DNA from: Microlunatus capsulatus
GTDB lineage: Bacteria > Actinomycetota > Actinomycetes > Propionibacteriales > Propionibacteriaceae
Length of the DNA stretch: 64,000 bases
Direction of reading: 5' to 3'
NCBI RefSeq assembly: GCF_017876495.1
Contig: NZ_JAGIOB010000001.1
Coordinates: forward strand, 558,001-622,000
In this document: piece by piece, positions 52,655 to 61,243 of the stretch
How the letters are laid out: each line of letters begins with the position of its first letter
How positions within the stretch are numbered: position 1 is the first letter of the stretch
Notes under the pieces: model-generated
What the model was told of the DNA's origin: nothing
What the model saw: the letters and a program-made list of their open reading frames with translations, nothing else
Database searches by the model: none
Made by a program: the position numbers and the translations under genes

Positions 52655-52675
52655 GTCGGGGCCTTCGACAGGCTC
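52655..52675. repeat. Dispersed intergenic repeat, copy 3
   Basis: GGCCTTCGACAGGCTCAGGC is the inverted form of the 3891-3913 motif. It lies in the 253-bp gap between tsaC and prmC, which also contains a hairpin and otherwise nothing recognisable. Confidence 0.55.
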
Positions 52676-52760
52676 AGGCCGCGGAGTCCCGACCACCGCC
52701 GTCACCCCTCGACACGTCCCCGCCCGGCACCCGGACCGCGCGCCGCCGTGATGAGGAGGA

Positions 52761-52789
52761 GCGCGTGGACACGCTCTTCGTCCACGCGC
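52761..52789 (-). terminator. Hairpin after prmC
   Basis: The perfect 10-bp arms GCGCGTGGAC (52761-52770) and GTCCACGCGC (52780-52789) enclose a 9-nt loop, 56 bp beyond the prmC stop. Possibly attenuates read-through into tsaC. Confidence 0.5.
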
Positions 52790-52845
52790 GACGACGAACA
52801 CGGCGGATCAGAGCGTGGTCCGCGCCCGAGCGGAGCGAGGGCAGA

Positions 52846-53724
52846 TCAAGCAGACATCCGGCCGCTCAGCCGCGCCCGCACGGCCGTCGTGAACCGGGGC
52901 CGGCCGGCGAGGTCACGGTGGTCGCGGACGGCCGTGAAGGACCCGTGCCCGCTGACGACGGCGGGGGCGCTCTCCCCCTGGGCGTCGGCGTGCTCGAAGC
53001 AGAGCAGCCCGGCCGGCTTCAGCAGCCGGGAGGCGACCTGGGTGAGCACGCGGATGGCGTCCAGGCCGTCGTCGCCGGAGAACAGCGCGAGGGCCGGGTC
53101 GTGGTCGCGGACCTCCGGCGTCACCGACTCGTAGGCGTCGAGCGGGATGTAGGGCGGGTTGGCGATGACGAGGTCGACGGTGCCGTCGAGCTCGGGCAGC
53201 GCGTGGGCCATGTCCCCGACGTGCAGCGCGACGCCGGTGCCGGCGAGGTTGCGCTCGGCCCAGCGGGCGGCGTCCTCGGACTTCTCGACGGCGTGCACGC
53301 GCAGCCGCGGCAGCTCGTCGACGAGGGCCTTGGCGATCGCGCCGGAGCCGGTGCACAGCTCCACGACGAGCGGGCGCTGCATCTGGAACACGAGCGGCCG
53401 GAGCTGGTCCAGGGCCCAGCCCGTCATCACCTCGGTCTCGGGCCGGGGCACGAAGACCCCGGGGCCGACGGCGAGCTCGACGTGGCGGAAGTAGGCCCGG
53501 CCGGTGAGGTGCTGCAGCGGGATCCGCACGGCGCGCTGGATGACCAGGGAGTCGAAGAGGTCGGCCTGGGCGTCGTCGAGCGCGTCGAGCAGCGGCAGCC
53601 GGGCGGGCTCGATGCCCGCCACGAGGCTGAGCAGCACCCGGGCGTCCTGCTCGGGGCTCTCGACGCCGGCGTCGCGCAGCCGGCGGACCGCGGCGGTGAG
53701 CAGCGGCCGGACGGGGTGGCTCAC
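52846..53724 (-). CDS. prmC: Peptide chain release factor N5-glutamine methyltransferase
   Basis: 292 aa. Methylates the Gln of the GGQ motif in release factors. N-terminal helical bundle ([20 protein letters not shown]), AdoMet site [20 protein letters not shown] and the hallmark [16 protein letters not shown] (NPPY ~190). GTG 53724 overlaps the stop of prfA (its substrate) by 4 bp, the usual pairing. Confidence 0.93.
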   Translation of the reverse strand: MSHPVRPLLTAAVRRLRDAGVESPEQDARVLLSLVAGIEPARLPLLDALDDAQADLFDSLVIQRAVRIPLQHLTGRAYFRHVELAVGPGVFVPRPETEVMTGWALDQLRPLVFQMQRPLVVELCTGSGAIAKALVDELPRLRVHAVEKSEDAARWAERNLAGTGVALHVGDMAHALPELDGTVDLVIANPPYIPLDAYESVTPEVRDHDPALALFSGDDGLDAIRVLTQVASRLLKPAGLLCFEHADAQGESAPAVVSGHGSFTAVRDHRDLAGRPRFTTAVRARLSGRMSA

Positions 53725-54803
53725 CCCTGCGGCTCGCCGACGGCGGCGAGGCGCAGCTGGGTGTCGGCCTCCTGAAGGGCGCCGATGACCGGGCCCAGCT
53801 CGCCGTTGAGGACGGCGTCGAGGTTGTAGGCCTTGAAGCCGATCCGGTGGTCGGCGATCCGGTTCTCCGCGTAGTTGTAGGTGCGGATCCGCTCGGAGCG
53901 GTCGACGGTGCGCACCTGGCTCTTCCGGGCCGCGGACGCGTCGCTGGCGGCCTGCTCCTCGGCCGCGGCGATGAGCCGCGAGCGGAGCATCCGCATCGCC
54001 TGCTCGCGGTTCTGCAGCTGCGAGCGCTCGTTCTGGCAGGAGACGACGATGCCCGTGGGCAGGTGCGTGATCCGCACGGCGGAGTCGGTCGTGTTGACGC
54101 CCTGGCCGCCGGGTCCCGACGAGCGGAAGACGTCGATCCGGAGGTCGTCGGGGTCCAGCTCGACCTCGGTCTCCTCGACCTCGGGCATCACCAGGACGCC
54201 GGCGGCGGAGGTGTGCACCCGGCCCTGCGACTCGGTGACGGGCACCCGCTGCACGCGGTGCACGCCGGCCTCGAACTTCAGCACCCCGTAGGGCATGTTG
54301 TCGGGGTCGCCGGCGGCGGGCGCCTTGACCGCGGCCGTGACCGAGCGGTACCCGCCGAGGTCGGTCTCCTGGGCGTCGAGGACCTCGACCTTCCAGCCGC
54401 GCGACTCCGCGAACCGGCTGTACATCTTGAGCAGGTCTCCGGCGAAGAGCGCCGACTCCTCGCCCCCCTCGCCGGACTTGATCTCGACGAGGGCGTCGGA
54501 GGAGTCGTTGGGGTCCCGCGGGGCCAGCAGCCGGGTGAGCCGCTGGACGACCGGCTCCAGCTGGGCCTCCAGGGCGGTGGCCTCGGCGGCGAACGACGGG
54601 TCGTCGGCGGCGAGCTCGCGGGCCGCGGTGAGGTCGTCGGTCAGCCGGTGGTACTCGTCGAGGCCCTTGACGACGGGGGTCAGCTCGGCGTAGCGACGGC
54701 CGATGCGGCGGGCGCGGGCGAGGTCGGCGTGCACGGCGGGGTCCGACATGGACGCCTCGAGCGCGGCGAACTCCTCGACGAGCGGCTGGGCCTGCTCAAA
54801 CAC
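53721..54803 (-). CDS. prfA: Peptide chain release factor 1
   Basis: 360 aa, the same length as E. coli RF1. Recognises UAA/UAG and triggers peptide release. GGQ is in [18 protein letters not shown] (~233-235), and the domain-2 anticodon-like segment lies near [20 protein letters not shown]. The C-terminus has [20 protein letters not shown]. The GTG start at 54803 ([20 protein letters not shown]) is chosen by family length, with GGAG 4 nt upstream; an in-frame ATG lies 42 bp upstream. Confidence 0.95.
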   Translation of the reverse strand: MFEQAQPLVEEFAALEASMSDPAVHADLARARRIGRRYAELTPVVKGLDEYHRLTDDLTAARELAADDPSFAAEATALEAQLEPVVQRLTRLLAPRDPNDSSDALVEIKSGEGGEESALFAGDLLKMYSRFAESRGWKVEVLDAQETDLGGYRSVTAAVKAPAAGDPDNMPYGVLKFEAGVHRVQRVPVTESQGRVHTSAAGVLVMPEVEETEVELDPDDLRIDVFRSSGPGGQGVNTTDSAVRITHLPTGIVVSCQNERSQLQNREQAMRMLRSRLIAAAEEQAASDASAARKSQVRTVDRSERIRTYNYAENRIADHRIGFKAYNLDAVLNGELGPVIGALQEADTQLRLAAVGEPQG

Positions 54804-54812
54804 GGGTCTCCG

Positions 54813-54860
54813 ACTTGTCAGAACCTGGCGGTGCTCCGGGCCCACGGGGTTCTGACAGGT
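54813..54860 (-). repeat. Inverted repeat in the prfA leader
   Basis: ACTTGTCAGAACC (54813-54825) and GGTTCTGACAGGT (54848-54860) pair at 12 of 13 positions (plus one G.U), with a 22-nt loop, just upstream of the prfA GTG. It could be a leader structure or a second terminator after rpmE. Confidence 0.5.
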
Positions 54861-54882
54861 CGGGTGGGTGGAGACAGACGAA

Positions 54883-54913
54883 CGCCGGGAACAGGTGCTC
54901 CCTGTTCCCGGCG
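54883..54913 (-). terminator. Hairpin after rpmE
   Basis: CGCCGGGAACAG (54883-54894) and CTGTTCCCGGCG (54902-54913) form a perfect 12-bp stem with a 7-nt loop, 10 bp after the rpmE stop. Confidence 0.7.
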
Positions 54914-54923
54914 CCGTGGTGGA

Positions 54924-55133
54924 TCAAGCCTTCTTGGCGTACCGCTTCTCGAAGCGGGCGACGCGGCCACCGGTGTCGAGGATCTTCTGCTTGCCGGTGT
55001 AGAAGGGGTGGCAGGCCGAGCAGACGTCGGCGCGCATGGTGCCGCTGGTCTCGGTGCTGCGGGTCATGAACGTGTTGCCGCAGGTGCAGGTGACCTGGGT
55101 CTCCACGTACGTGGGGTGGATGTTCGCCTTCAT
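54924..55133 (-). CDS. rpmE: 50S ribosomal protein L31, zinc-binding form
   Basis: 69 aa from ATG 55133 ([20 protein letters not shown]). The Cys ligands C-x-C and C-x2-C (TCTCGNTF and [12 protein letters not shown]) are present, so this is the Zn-containing (C+) type that serves as a zinc store. Strong AAGGAG 6 nt upstream. Between rho and prfA as expected. Confidence 0.95.
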   Translation of the reverse strand: MKANIHPTYVETQVTCTCGNTFMTRSTETSGTMRADVCSACHPFYTGKQKILDTGGRVARFEKRYAKKA

Positions 55134-55242
55134 AGGTTTCTCCTTTTCTCGCACCGGGTCGTCGAGCGTGTCACGCGACGTGAACCGGCACCAAGGGTGA
55201 AGTCTGCCGCAGATCTCCGCGGCGACACAAACTCCAACGCCA

Positions 55243-55269
55243 CGGGCCCGCGGATATTCCGCGGGCCCG
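55243..55269 (-). terminator. Terminator hairpin after rho
   Basis: CGGGCCCGCGGA, loop TAT, TCCGCGGGCCCG: a 12-bp perfect stem 18 bp after the rho stop, followed on the minus strand by a T/G-rich stretch (GTTGGAGTTTGTGT). Confidence 0.7.
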
Positions 55270-55286
55270 GGCGTCGGCGGCACTGC

Positions 55287-57401
55287 TCAGCTGGGGACGG
55301 ACTTGGTGATCGCCATCAGGAACTCGGCGTTGCTCTGCGTCTTGCGCAGCCGGTCCAGCAGCATCTCCAGGCCCTGCAGGTTGTCCAGGCCCGACAGCAC
55401 GCGGCGGAGCTTCCAGACGATGGCCAGCTCCTCGCGGCTCATCAGCAGCTCCTCGCGCCGGGTGCTCGAGGCGTCGACGTCGATGGCCGGGAAGATGCGC
55501 TTCTCGGAGAACTCACGGCGGAGCCGGAGCTCCATGTTGCCGGTGCCCTTGAACTCCTCGAAGATCACCTCGTCCATCTTCGACCCGGTCTCGATGAGCG
55601 CCGTGGCGAGGATGGTGAGCGAGCCGCCGTGCTCGATGTTGCGGGCGGCGCCGAAGAACTTCTTCGGCGGGTAGAGCGCCGCAGAGTCCACACCACCGGA
55701 GAGGATGCGCCCGCTGGCCGGGGCCGCGATGTTGTACGCGCGGCCCAGGCGGGTGATGCCGTCGAGGAGCACGACGACGTCGCGGCCGGCCTCGACCAGG
55801 CGCTTGGCCCGCTCGATGGCCAGCTCGGCGACCGTGGTGTGGTCGTCGGCCGGACGGTCGAACGTCGAGGCGATGACCTCGCCCTGCACGGCGCGCTGGA
55901 AGTCGGTGACCTCCTCGGGACGCTCGTCGACCAGCACGACCATGAGGTGGACCTCGGGGTTGTTCTGGCTGATCGCGTTGGCGATGGACTGCATGATCAT
56001 CGTCTTGCCGGCCTTGGACGGGGAGACGATCAGACCGCGCTGGCCCTTGCCGACGGGGGCGACGAGGTCGATGATCCGGCCGACCAGGTTGGTGGGCCCG
56101 GTCTCCAGCTTCAGCCGCTCCTGCGGGTACAGCGGCGTCAGCTTGCCGAACTCGACGCGGTTCTTCGCGTCCTCGGGGTCGCCGCCGTTGACCGTCTCGA
56201 GCTTGACCAGCGGCGCGAACTTCTCCTTGCGCTCGCCGTCCTTGGGCGCCCGGATCATGCCGGTGACGATGTCGCCCTTGCGCAGGCCGAACTTCTTGAC
56301 CGTGGAGAGCGCGATGTAGGCGTCCTCGGAGCCGGGCAGGTAGCCGGAGGTGCGGACGAAGGCGTAGTTGTCGCGCAGGTCGATGATGCCGCGGGCGGGC
56401 ACCAGGACGTCGTCGTCGGAGACGACGGGGTCGGACTCGAACCGCTCGGAGCCGCCGCCGGAGCCGTTGCGGCCGGTGCGCCGGTTCTGCCGGTCGCGGC
56501 TGCGACGACGACGACCACGGCGACCGCCGTCGTCGTCCCAGTCGTTGCCGGGGGCCTCGCTGCGGTCGTTCCCGCCCCGGTCGTTGCCGCCGCGGTTGTC
56601 GTTGCCCCGGTCGTTGCCGCCGCGGTTGTCGTTGCCCCGGTTGTCGCCGCCCCGGTCGTTGCGGTTGTTGCCGCGGTCGCCGCGCTGCTGCTGGCCGTCA
56701 CGGTCGCCACGACCCTGCTGGTCACCGCGGCCCTGCTGGCCCTGCTGGCCGTCCCGGTTCTGCTGGCCCTGCTGGCCGTCGCGGTTCTGCTGGCCCTGCT
56801 GGCCGTCGCGGTTCTGCTGGCCCTGCTGGCCGTCGCGGGCCTGCTGGTCCCCGCGGGCCTGCTGGCCGTCGCGGTTCTGGTCGCGGTCGCGGCCGCGCCG
56901 GCGGCGCTCGCCGCCGTCCCGGCCGTTCGCGTCGTCGTCGGAGCCCTGGCCGCCGTCGCCCTGCTCGGGCCGGCTGCGGACCTCGGGGGCCTCGGTGCGG
57001 GCCGGGGCGGCGGGCTCGGAGCGGACGCCCTCCTCGACGCGGGCGATCTCCTCGCGCGGGGCCCGCTGCAGGTCGCTGAGCGCGGCGGCGACGTCGGAGC
57101 GGTCGCTCTCGGTGGTGGTGGTGGGCGGCCCGGCCGCGCGGCGGGAGACCCGGCGCTCGCCGTTGCCGCCGCCGTTCTGGGCCGGCGCGCTGTCGCGCGC
57201 GGCGGGGGCGGAGCCTCCCTGGGCGGACTGGATGGCCTCGATCAGCTGGCCCTTCCGCATGGCGCCCGTGCCCTTGAGACCGAGCGAGCCCGCGAGCTGC
57301 TTGAGCTCGGGCAGGACCATCGAGTCCAGGCCGGAGCCCCGGCGCTTGCGAGCGGCACCCTCGGCGGGCGCGTCGCTCGTCACTTCGGCGATGTCAGTCA
57401 A
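55287..57401 (-). CDS. rho: Transcription termination factor Rho with a long disordered N-terminal insert
   Basis: 704 aa. A hexameric RNA-dependent ATPase that terminates transcription. The start is TTG at 57401 (LTDIAEVTSDAPAEGAARKR) with AAAGGA 6 nt before; no ATG or GTG is near. A Rho-N domain (MVLPELKQLAGSLGLKGTGA) is followed by ~200 residues rich in Arg/Gly/Asn/Gln/Asp with two tandem repeats, then the RNA-binding domain (RGIIDLRDNYAFVRTSGYLP). The ATPase core has Walker A SPSKAGKT (~461) and VVVLLDGITRLGRAYNIA. Such inserts occur in actinobacterial Rho and bind RNA. Followed by a hairpin and rpmE. Confidence 0.96.
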   Translation of the reverse strand: MTDIAEVTSDAPAEGAARKRRGSGLDSMVLPELKQLAGSLGLKGTGAMRKGQLIEAIQSAQGGSAPAARDSAPAQNGGGNGERRVSRRAAGPPTTTTESDRSDVAAALSDLQRAPREEIARVEEGVRSEPAAPARTEAPEVRSRPEQGDGGQGSDDDANGRDGGERRRRGRDRDQNRDGQQARGDQQARDGQQGQQNRDGQQGQQNRDGQQGQQNRDGQQGQQGRGDQQGRGDRDGQQQRGDRGNNRNDRGGDNRGNDNRGGNDRGNDNRGGNDRGGNDRSEAPGNDWDDDGGRRGRRRRSRDRQNRRTGRNGSGGGSERFESDPVVSDDDVLVPARGIIDLRDNYAFVRTSGYLPGSEDAYIALSTVKKFGLRKGDIVTGMIRAPKDGERKEKFAPLVKLETVNGGDPEDAKNRVEFGKLTPLYPQERLKLETGPTNLVGRIIDLVAPVGKGQRGLIVSPSKAGKTMIMQSIANAISQNNPEVHLMVVLVDERPEEVTDFQRAVQGEVIASTFDRPADDHTTVAELAIERAKRLVEAGRDVVVLLDGITRLGRAYNIAAPASGRILSGGVDSAALYPPKKFFGAARNIEHGGSLTILATALIETGSKMDEVIFEEFKGTGNMELRLRREFSEKRIFPAIDVDASSTRREELLMSREELAIVWKLRRVLSGLDNLQGLEMLLDRLRKTQSNAEFLMAITKSVPS
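56566..56690. repeat. Tandem repeat inside rho, Gly/Asn/Arg-Asp array
   Basis: A 30-bp unit (TCGTTGCCGCCGCGGTTGTC...) is present twice exactly at 56581-56610 and 56611-56640, with partial copies on both sides. It codes for NDNRGGNDRG-type repeats. Confidence 0.8.
56731..56850. repeat. Tandem repeat inside rho, NRDGQQGQQ array
   Basis: A 27-bp unit (CTGCTGGCCGTCGCGGTT...) is repeated about four times, coding for the nine-residue unit N-R-D-G-Q-Q-G-Q-Q. The near-identity of the copies suggests recent expansion. Confidence 0.8.
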
Positions 57402-57718
57402 CGTGTTTCCTTTCGGAACAGGCACCGGTGTGCCCGATCCCCACCTCGGAGTGCGTTCCCACGAGGCGTGAGTGCTGAGTTCTCCCCACGTCCTGGCGAC
57501 GTGGCGGAGGGAAATGATGTGGCGGGAGACTCCGCAGGAGCACGAGTGCTGCACGTCGTCATCCGAGCCGCGCCTGCTCTTGCGGCGGTGCCTGGCCCCG
57601 AACCGTTACCTGGGAGTTGCTGGCTCCCTGTGGTTCCCCTGGCCTTGCGGCACAGAAAGGCTAGCACTGTCCCCCGTCTTCGCGGCACACCCGCGCGGGC
57701 GCGGTGCGCCGTGCCCGT
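57402..57718 (-). other. Gap between thrB and rho (rho leader)
   Basis: 317 bp without a credible gene. It probably holds the rho promoter and long 5' leader. A CACGTC/GACGTG hairpin lies at 57487-57503. I see no terminator with a T tract after thrB and no riboswitch. Confidence 0.5.
57658..57663 (-). promoter_or_regulatory. Possible extended -10 of rho
   Basis: The minus strand reads CAGTGCTAGCCTTTC, giving TGC-TAGCCT with the same GTGCTAG core as the atp box. It would give a leader of ~245 nt before the TTG start, which fits autoregulated rho genes. Confidence 0.4.
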
Positions 57719-58633
57719 TCAGCCCTGGACGGCCGTGACGGACGCCCCCGCGCCGACGGTCAGCGGGACGCGCCGGAACCCGAGGGGCCGGGCCTCCAGG
57801 CCCGCCAGCTCGGCGGGCCGGCCGAGCACCAGCACCGTCGGCCCCGCGCCGCTGATGACCGCGGCGTGGCCGAGGCCGCGCAGGTGGTGCATCAGCGTCC
57901 ACGAGTCCGGCATCGCCGGTCGTCGCTGGTCCTGGTGCAGCCAGTCGGCGGTCCCGGCCAGGAGGTGGCCGGGGTCGACGGCCAGCGCGTGCACCAGCAG
58001 GGCGGCCCGCCCGGCGTTGCGGGCGGCGTCGCGGTGCGGGACCGCGGGCGGCAGCAGGCCGCGGGCTGCCTTGGTGGCCACCGGTGTCGACGGCACGAAG
58101 ACCGTGGCGGCGACGTCGGGGTGCACCGGGCTGACGGCGACCTCGACCCCCTCGGGGCCGGTCCAGGCCAGGACGAACCCGCCGTGGACCGCGGCCGCCA
58201 CGTTGTCGGGGTGGCCCTCGATCGCGGCGGCGTGCTGGAGGGTCCAACGCCGGCTCGTGGCCGTTTCTTCCCGCACCCCGTGCACCAGACCCGACGCCGC
58301 CAGCAGGCCCGCGACGATGGCCGCCGAGGAGGAGCCGAGGCCGCGGCCGTGCGGGATGGTGCCGTGGCAGCGCAGACGCAGGCCGGGGACGGCGTGCCCG
58401 AGGTCGGCGAGCCCGCGCAGCGTCGAGCGCAGGATGAGGTGGGACTCGTCCCGCGGCACCGCGTCGGCACCCTCACCGGTCACGTCGACGCCGAAGCCGC
58501 CGTCGGTGACGGTCAGCTCGACCTGCTCGCGCCAGGACAGGGCCAGGCCGAAGCAGTCGAAGCCGGGGCCGAGGTTGGCGCTGGTGGCCGGCACCTCGAC
58601 GGTGACCCGTCGGCCGGGCTCCAGCGTGCTCAC
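57719..58633 (-). CDS. thrB: Homoserine kinase
   Basis: A 304-aa GHMP kinase. Phosphorylates L-homoserine for threonine synthesis. The N-terminal PATSANLGPGFDCFGLAL motif and the ATP loop HGRGLGSSSAAIVAG (~93-107) are intact; the C-terminal motif is VISGAGPTVLVLG. GTG start, 7 bp after thrC. Confidence 0.94.
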   Translation of the reverse strand: MSTLEPGRRVTVEVPATSANLGPGFDCFGLALSWREQVELTVTDGGFGVDVTGEGADAVPRDESHLILRSTLRGLADLGHAVPGLRLRCHGTIPHGRGLGSSSAAIVAGLLAASGLVHGVREETATSRRWTLQHAAAIEGHPDNVAAAVHGGFVLAWTGPEGVEVAVSPVHPDVAATVFVPSTPVATKAARGLLPPAVPHRDAARNAGRAALLVHALAVDPGHLLAGTADWLHQDQRRPAMPDSWTLMHHLRGLGHAAVISGAGPTVLVLGRPAELAGLEARPLGFRRVPLTVGAGASVTAVQG

Positions 58634-58640
58634 CCCGGCG

Positions 58641-59735
58641 TCAGCCGCGCAGGCCGCAGACCGCGGCCACGGACTCGAGCTCGGCCGCGACGACCTCGGC
58701 CTGCAGCGGGGTCCAGCGGGTCAGCGCGGTGTCGATGTCCTTGAGGCCGTGGCCGGTGACGGTGACGACGACCTGCTGCCCCGGGTCCAGCTCGCCCGCG
58801 GCGTGCTTCTTGAGCAGGCCGGCGACGCCCGCGGCGGAGGCGGGCTCGACGAAGATGCCCTCCCGGCTGGCCAGCAGCGCCTGGGCGTCGAGGATCTGGT
58901 CGTCGGTGACGGAGTCGATGAGCCCGCCCGAGTCGTCGCGCGCCTCGCGGGCCAGGTGCGCCGAGGCGGGGTTGCCGATCCGGATGGCGCTGGCCACGGT
59001 GTCGGGCTGCAGCACCCGGTGGCCGAGCACCAGCGGAGCCGCACCGGCCGCCTGGAAGCCCCACATCCGCGGGGTCCGGGTGGCTCGGCCGGCCTCGGCG
59101 TACTGCCGGTAGCCGCGCCAGTAGGCGGAGATGTTGCCCGCGTTGCCGACGGGCATCACGTGCAGGTCGGGGGCGTCGCCGAGGTCGTCGACCACCTCGA
59201 AGGCGGCGGTCTTCTGGCCCTCGAGCCGGTTGTCGTTGACCGAGTTCACCAGCGCGACGGGGTAGCTGTCGGCCAGCCGGCGGGCCAGGTCGAGGCAGTC
59301 GTCGAAGTTCCCGTCGACCTGCACGACCTTGCCGCCGTGCACGATCGCCTGGGCCAGCTTGCCGGTGGAGATGCGGCCGGCGGGCAGCAGCACGATGGGC
59401 AGCATCCCGGCCCGCGACGCGTAGGCGGCCGCGGAGGCCGACGTGTTGCCGGTGGAGGCGCAGACCACCGCCTGCGCGCCCTCGGCGGCGGAGATGCTGA
59501 CGGCCACCGTCATCCCGCGGTCCTTGAACGAGCCGGTGGGGTTGGCGCCCTCGACCTTGACGAAGACCGAGCAGCCGAGCAGCTCCGAGAGCGCCACGGC
59601 CTCGACGAGCGGCGTGCTGCCCTCGCCCAGGGTGATGACGGGGCCGTCCGGGGCGACCGGCAGCCACTCCCGGTACCGGGCGATCAGCCCCCGGGCCGTC
59701 GTCGCGGGGCGCACCTGCAGGGCGGCGTCGGACAT
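58641..59735 (-). CDS. thrC: Threonine synthase
   Basis: A 364-aa PLP enzyme converting O-phosphohomoserine to threonine. PLP-Lys is in [13 protein letters not shown] (~69), [19 protein letters not shown] binds the phosphate, and [20 protein letters not shown] follows. ATG 59735 is preferred because GGAAGG lies 8 nt before it; GTG 59744 would overlap hom by 8 bp and has no properly spaced site. Together with hom and thrB it forms the threonine branch. Confidence 0.94.
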   Translation of the reverse strand: MSDAALQVRPATTARGLIARYREWLPVAPDGPVITLGEGSTPLVEAVALSELLGCSVFVKVEGANPTGSFKDRGMTVAVSISAAEGAQAVVCASTGNTSASAAAYASRAGMLPIVLLPAGRISTGKLAQAIVHGGKVVQVDGNFDDCLDLARRLADSYPVALVNSVNDNRLEGQKTAAFEVVDDLGDAPDLHVMPVGNAGNISAYWRGYRQYAEAGRATRTPRMWGFQAAGAAPLVLGHRVLQPDTVASAIRIGNPASAHLAREARDDSGGLIDSVTDDQILDAQALLASREGIFVEPASAAGVAGLLKKHAAGELDPGQQVVVTVTGHGLKDIDTALTRWTPLQAEVVAAELESVAAVCGLRG

Positions 59736-59736
59736 G

Positions 59737-61116
59737 TCACTCACCTTCCACTCGCATCACGCTGGTCACGTCGCGCACCATGTCGAGCTCCCGGAGGGAG
59801 GCCACCGTGGCGCTGAGCGCCGCGTCGGTGGCGCGGTGGGTGACGACGACCAGCTGGGCGTCCTCGCCCCGGCCGTTCTGGCGGACGGTCTGGATCGACA
59901 CGTCGTGCTGGGCGAAGACCTGGGCGATCCGGGCCAGCACGCCCGCGACGTCGGCCACCTCGAGGGAGAGGTGGTAGCGGGTCGTCACCGTGCCGATGCT
60001 GGCCACGGGACGGGCGGCGTAGCTGGACTCCCCCGGTCCGACGGCGCCGCGCACGCGGTTGCGGGCGACGGTGACGAGGTCGCCGAGCACGGCGCTGGCC
60101 GTCGGGGAGCCGCCGGCGCCGGGACCGTAGAACATCAGCCGGCCGGCCGAGCGGGACTCGACGAAGACGGCGTTGTAGGCGCCGCCGACGCCGGCGAGCG
60201 GGTGGCTGCGCGGGATCATCGCCGGGTGCACCCGGACCGAGACGGTGCGCTCCCCCTCGGCCTCGTCGGAGAGCTGGCAGATGGCCAGCAGCTTGACGAC
60301 GCAGCCGATCGCCTTGGCCGAGGCGATGTCGGTGGAGGTGACCTCGGTGATGCCCTCGCGGTGCACGTCGGCCGCGGTGACCCGGGTGTGGAAGGCGAGG
60401 CTGGCCAGGATGGCGGCCTTGGCGGCGGCGTCGAAGCCCTCGACGTCGGCGGTCGGGTCGGCCTCGGCGTAGCCGAGCTCCTGGGCCTCGGTGAGCGTGT
60501 CGCCGAAGCCCGCGCCGTCGGTGTCCATCTTGTCGAGGATGAAGTTCGTGGTGCCGTTGACGATGCCGATCACCGAGGTGATCTCGTCGCCGACCAGCGA
60601 CTCGCGCAGCGGCCGGATGATCGGGATCGCACCGGCGACCGCGGCCTCGAAGTAGAGGTCGGCCTCGGCCCGCGCCGCGGCGGCGAACAGGGTGGCGCCG
60701 TCCTGGGCCAGCAGGGCCTTGTTGGCCGTCACCACCGAGGCGCCGTGGCCGAGCGCGGTGAGGATCAGCGAGCGGGCGGGCTCGATGCCGCCGATCACCT
60801 CGATGACGAGGTCGACGTCGGCCCGGGCGACGAGCGCCTCGGCGTCGGTGGTGAACAGCGCCGGGTCGATGCCGGGGCGCGGCCGGTTCCCCCGGCGGAC
60901 GGCGATGCCGACGAGCTCCAGCGGGCGCCCGACGCGGGCCTGCAGGTCGACCGCCTGCTCGGTGAGCAGCCGGGCCACCTCGGAGCCGACGACGCCGCAG
61001 CCGAGCAGCGCGACCCGCAGCGTGGTGGCGGTGCTGCCGTCCGGCGAGGTCTCCGGCCCGGTCGCGAGCACCGCGCCGTCGCCTCGGAGGACACCCGTCG
61101 GTGTCGCGCTGGTCAT
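59737..61116 (-). CDS. hom: Homoserine dehydrogenase
   Basis: 459 aa from ATG 61116 ([20 protein letters not shown]); ATG 61140 would add eight residues. The Rossmann motif is [34 protein letters not shown] and [20 protein letters not shown] include the catalytic Lys/Glu environment. A C-terminal ACT domain ([20 protein letters not shown]) is the site of threonine feedback inhibition. Reduces aspartate semialdehyde to homoserine. Operon hom-thrC-thrB. Confidence 0.95.
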   Translation of the reverse strand: MTSATPTGVLRGDGAVLATGPETSPDGSTATTLRVALLGCGVVGSEVARLLTEQAVDLQARVGRPLELVGIAVRRGNRPRPGIDPALFTTDAEALVARADVDLVIEVIGGIEPARSLILTALGHGASVVTANKALLAQDGATLFAAAARAEADLYFEAAVAGAIPIIRPLRESLVGDEITSVIGIVNGTTNFILDKMDTDGAGFGDTLTEAQELGYAEADPTADVEGFDAAAKAAILASLAFHTRVTAADVHREGITEVTSTDIASAKAIGCVVKLLAICQLSDEAEGERTVSVRVHPAMIPRSHPLAGVGGAYNAVFVESRSAGRLMFYGPGAGGSPTASAVLGDLVTVARNRVRGAVGPGESSYAARPVASIGTVTTRYHLSLEVADVAGVLARIAQVFAQHDVSIQTVRQNGRGEDAQLVVVTHRATDAALSATVASLRELDMVRDVTSVMRVEGE

Positions 61117-61225
61117 CGTCACGGAGGTCCTCACCTGCATCTCTCACGGCCAGGACAGGCCGGCGGCGACTTATTCTCCCCCATCGGCCCCGGCGCCACG
61201 AATGTTCTGTCCGCCCTGTGGCGGG

Positions 61226-61241
61226 CCGCCGGGACCGGCGG
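61226..61241 (-). terminator. Short hairpin after lysA
   Basis: CCGCCG, loop GGAC, CGGCGG, directly beyond the lysA stop; weak. The rest of the 127-bp lysA-hom gap shows no leader peptide or attenuator that I can recognise. Confidence 0.4.
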
Positions 61242-61243
61242 GC

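Noticed and set aside
56566-56850. Repeats inside rho considered as a CRISPR array
   Set aside because: The units are directly adjacent with no spacers and are in frame, coding low-complexity protein.
61141-61243. Possible threonine attenuator or riboswitch between lysA and hom
   Set aside because: No leader peptide with Thr/Ile codons, no conserved riboswitch core; only a weak hairpin is visible.
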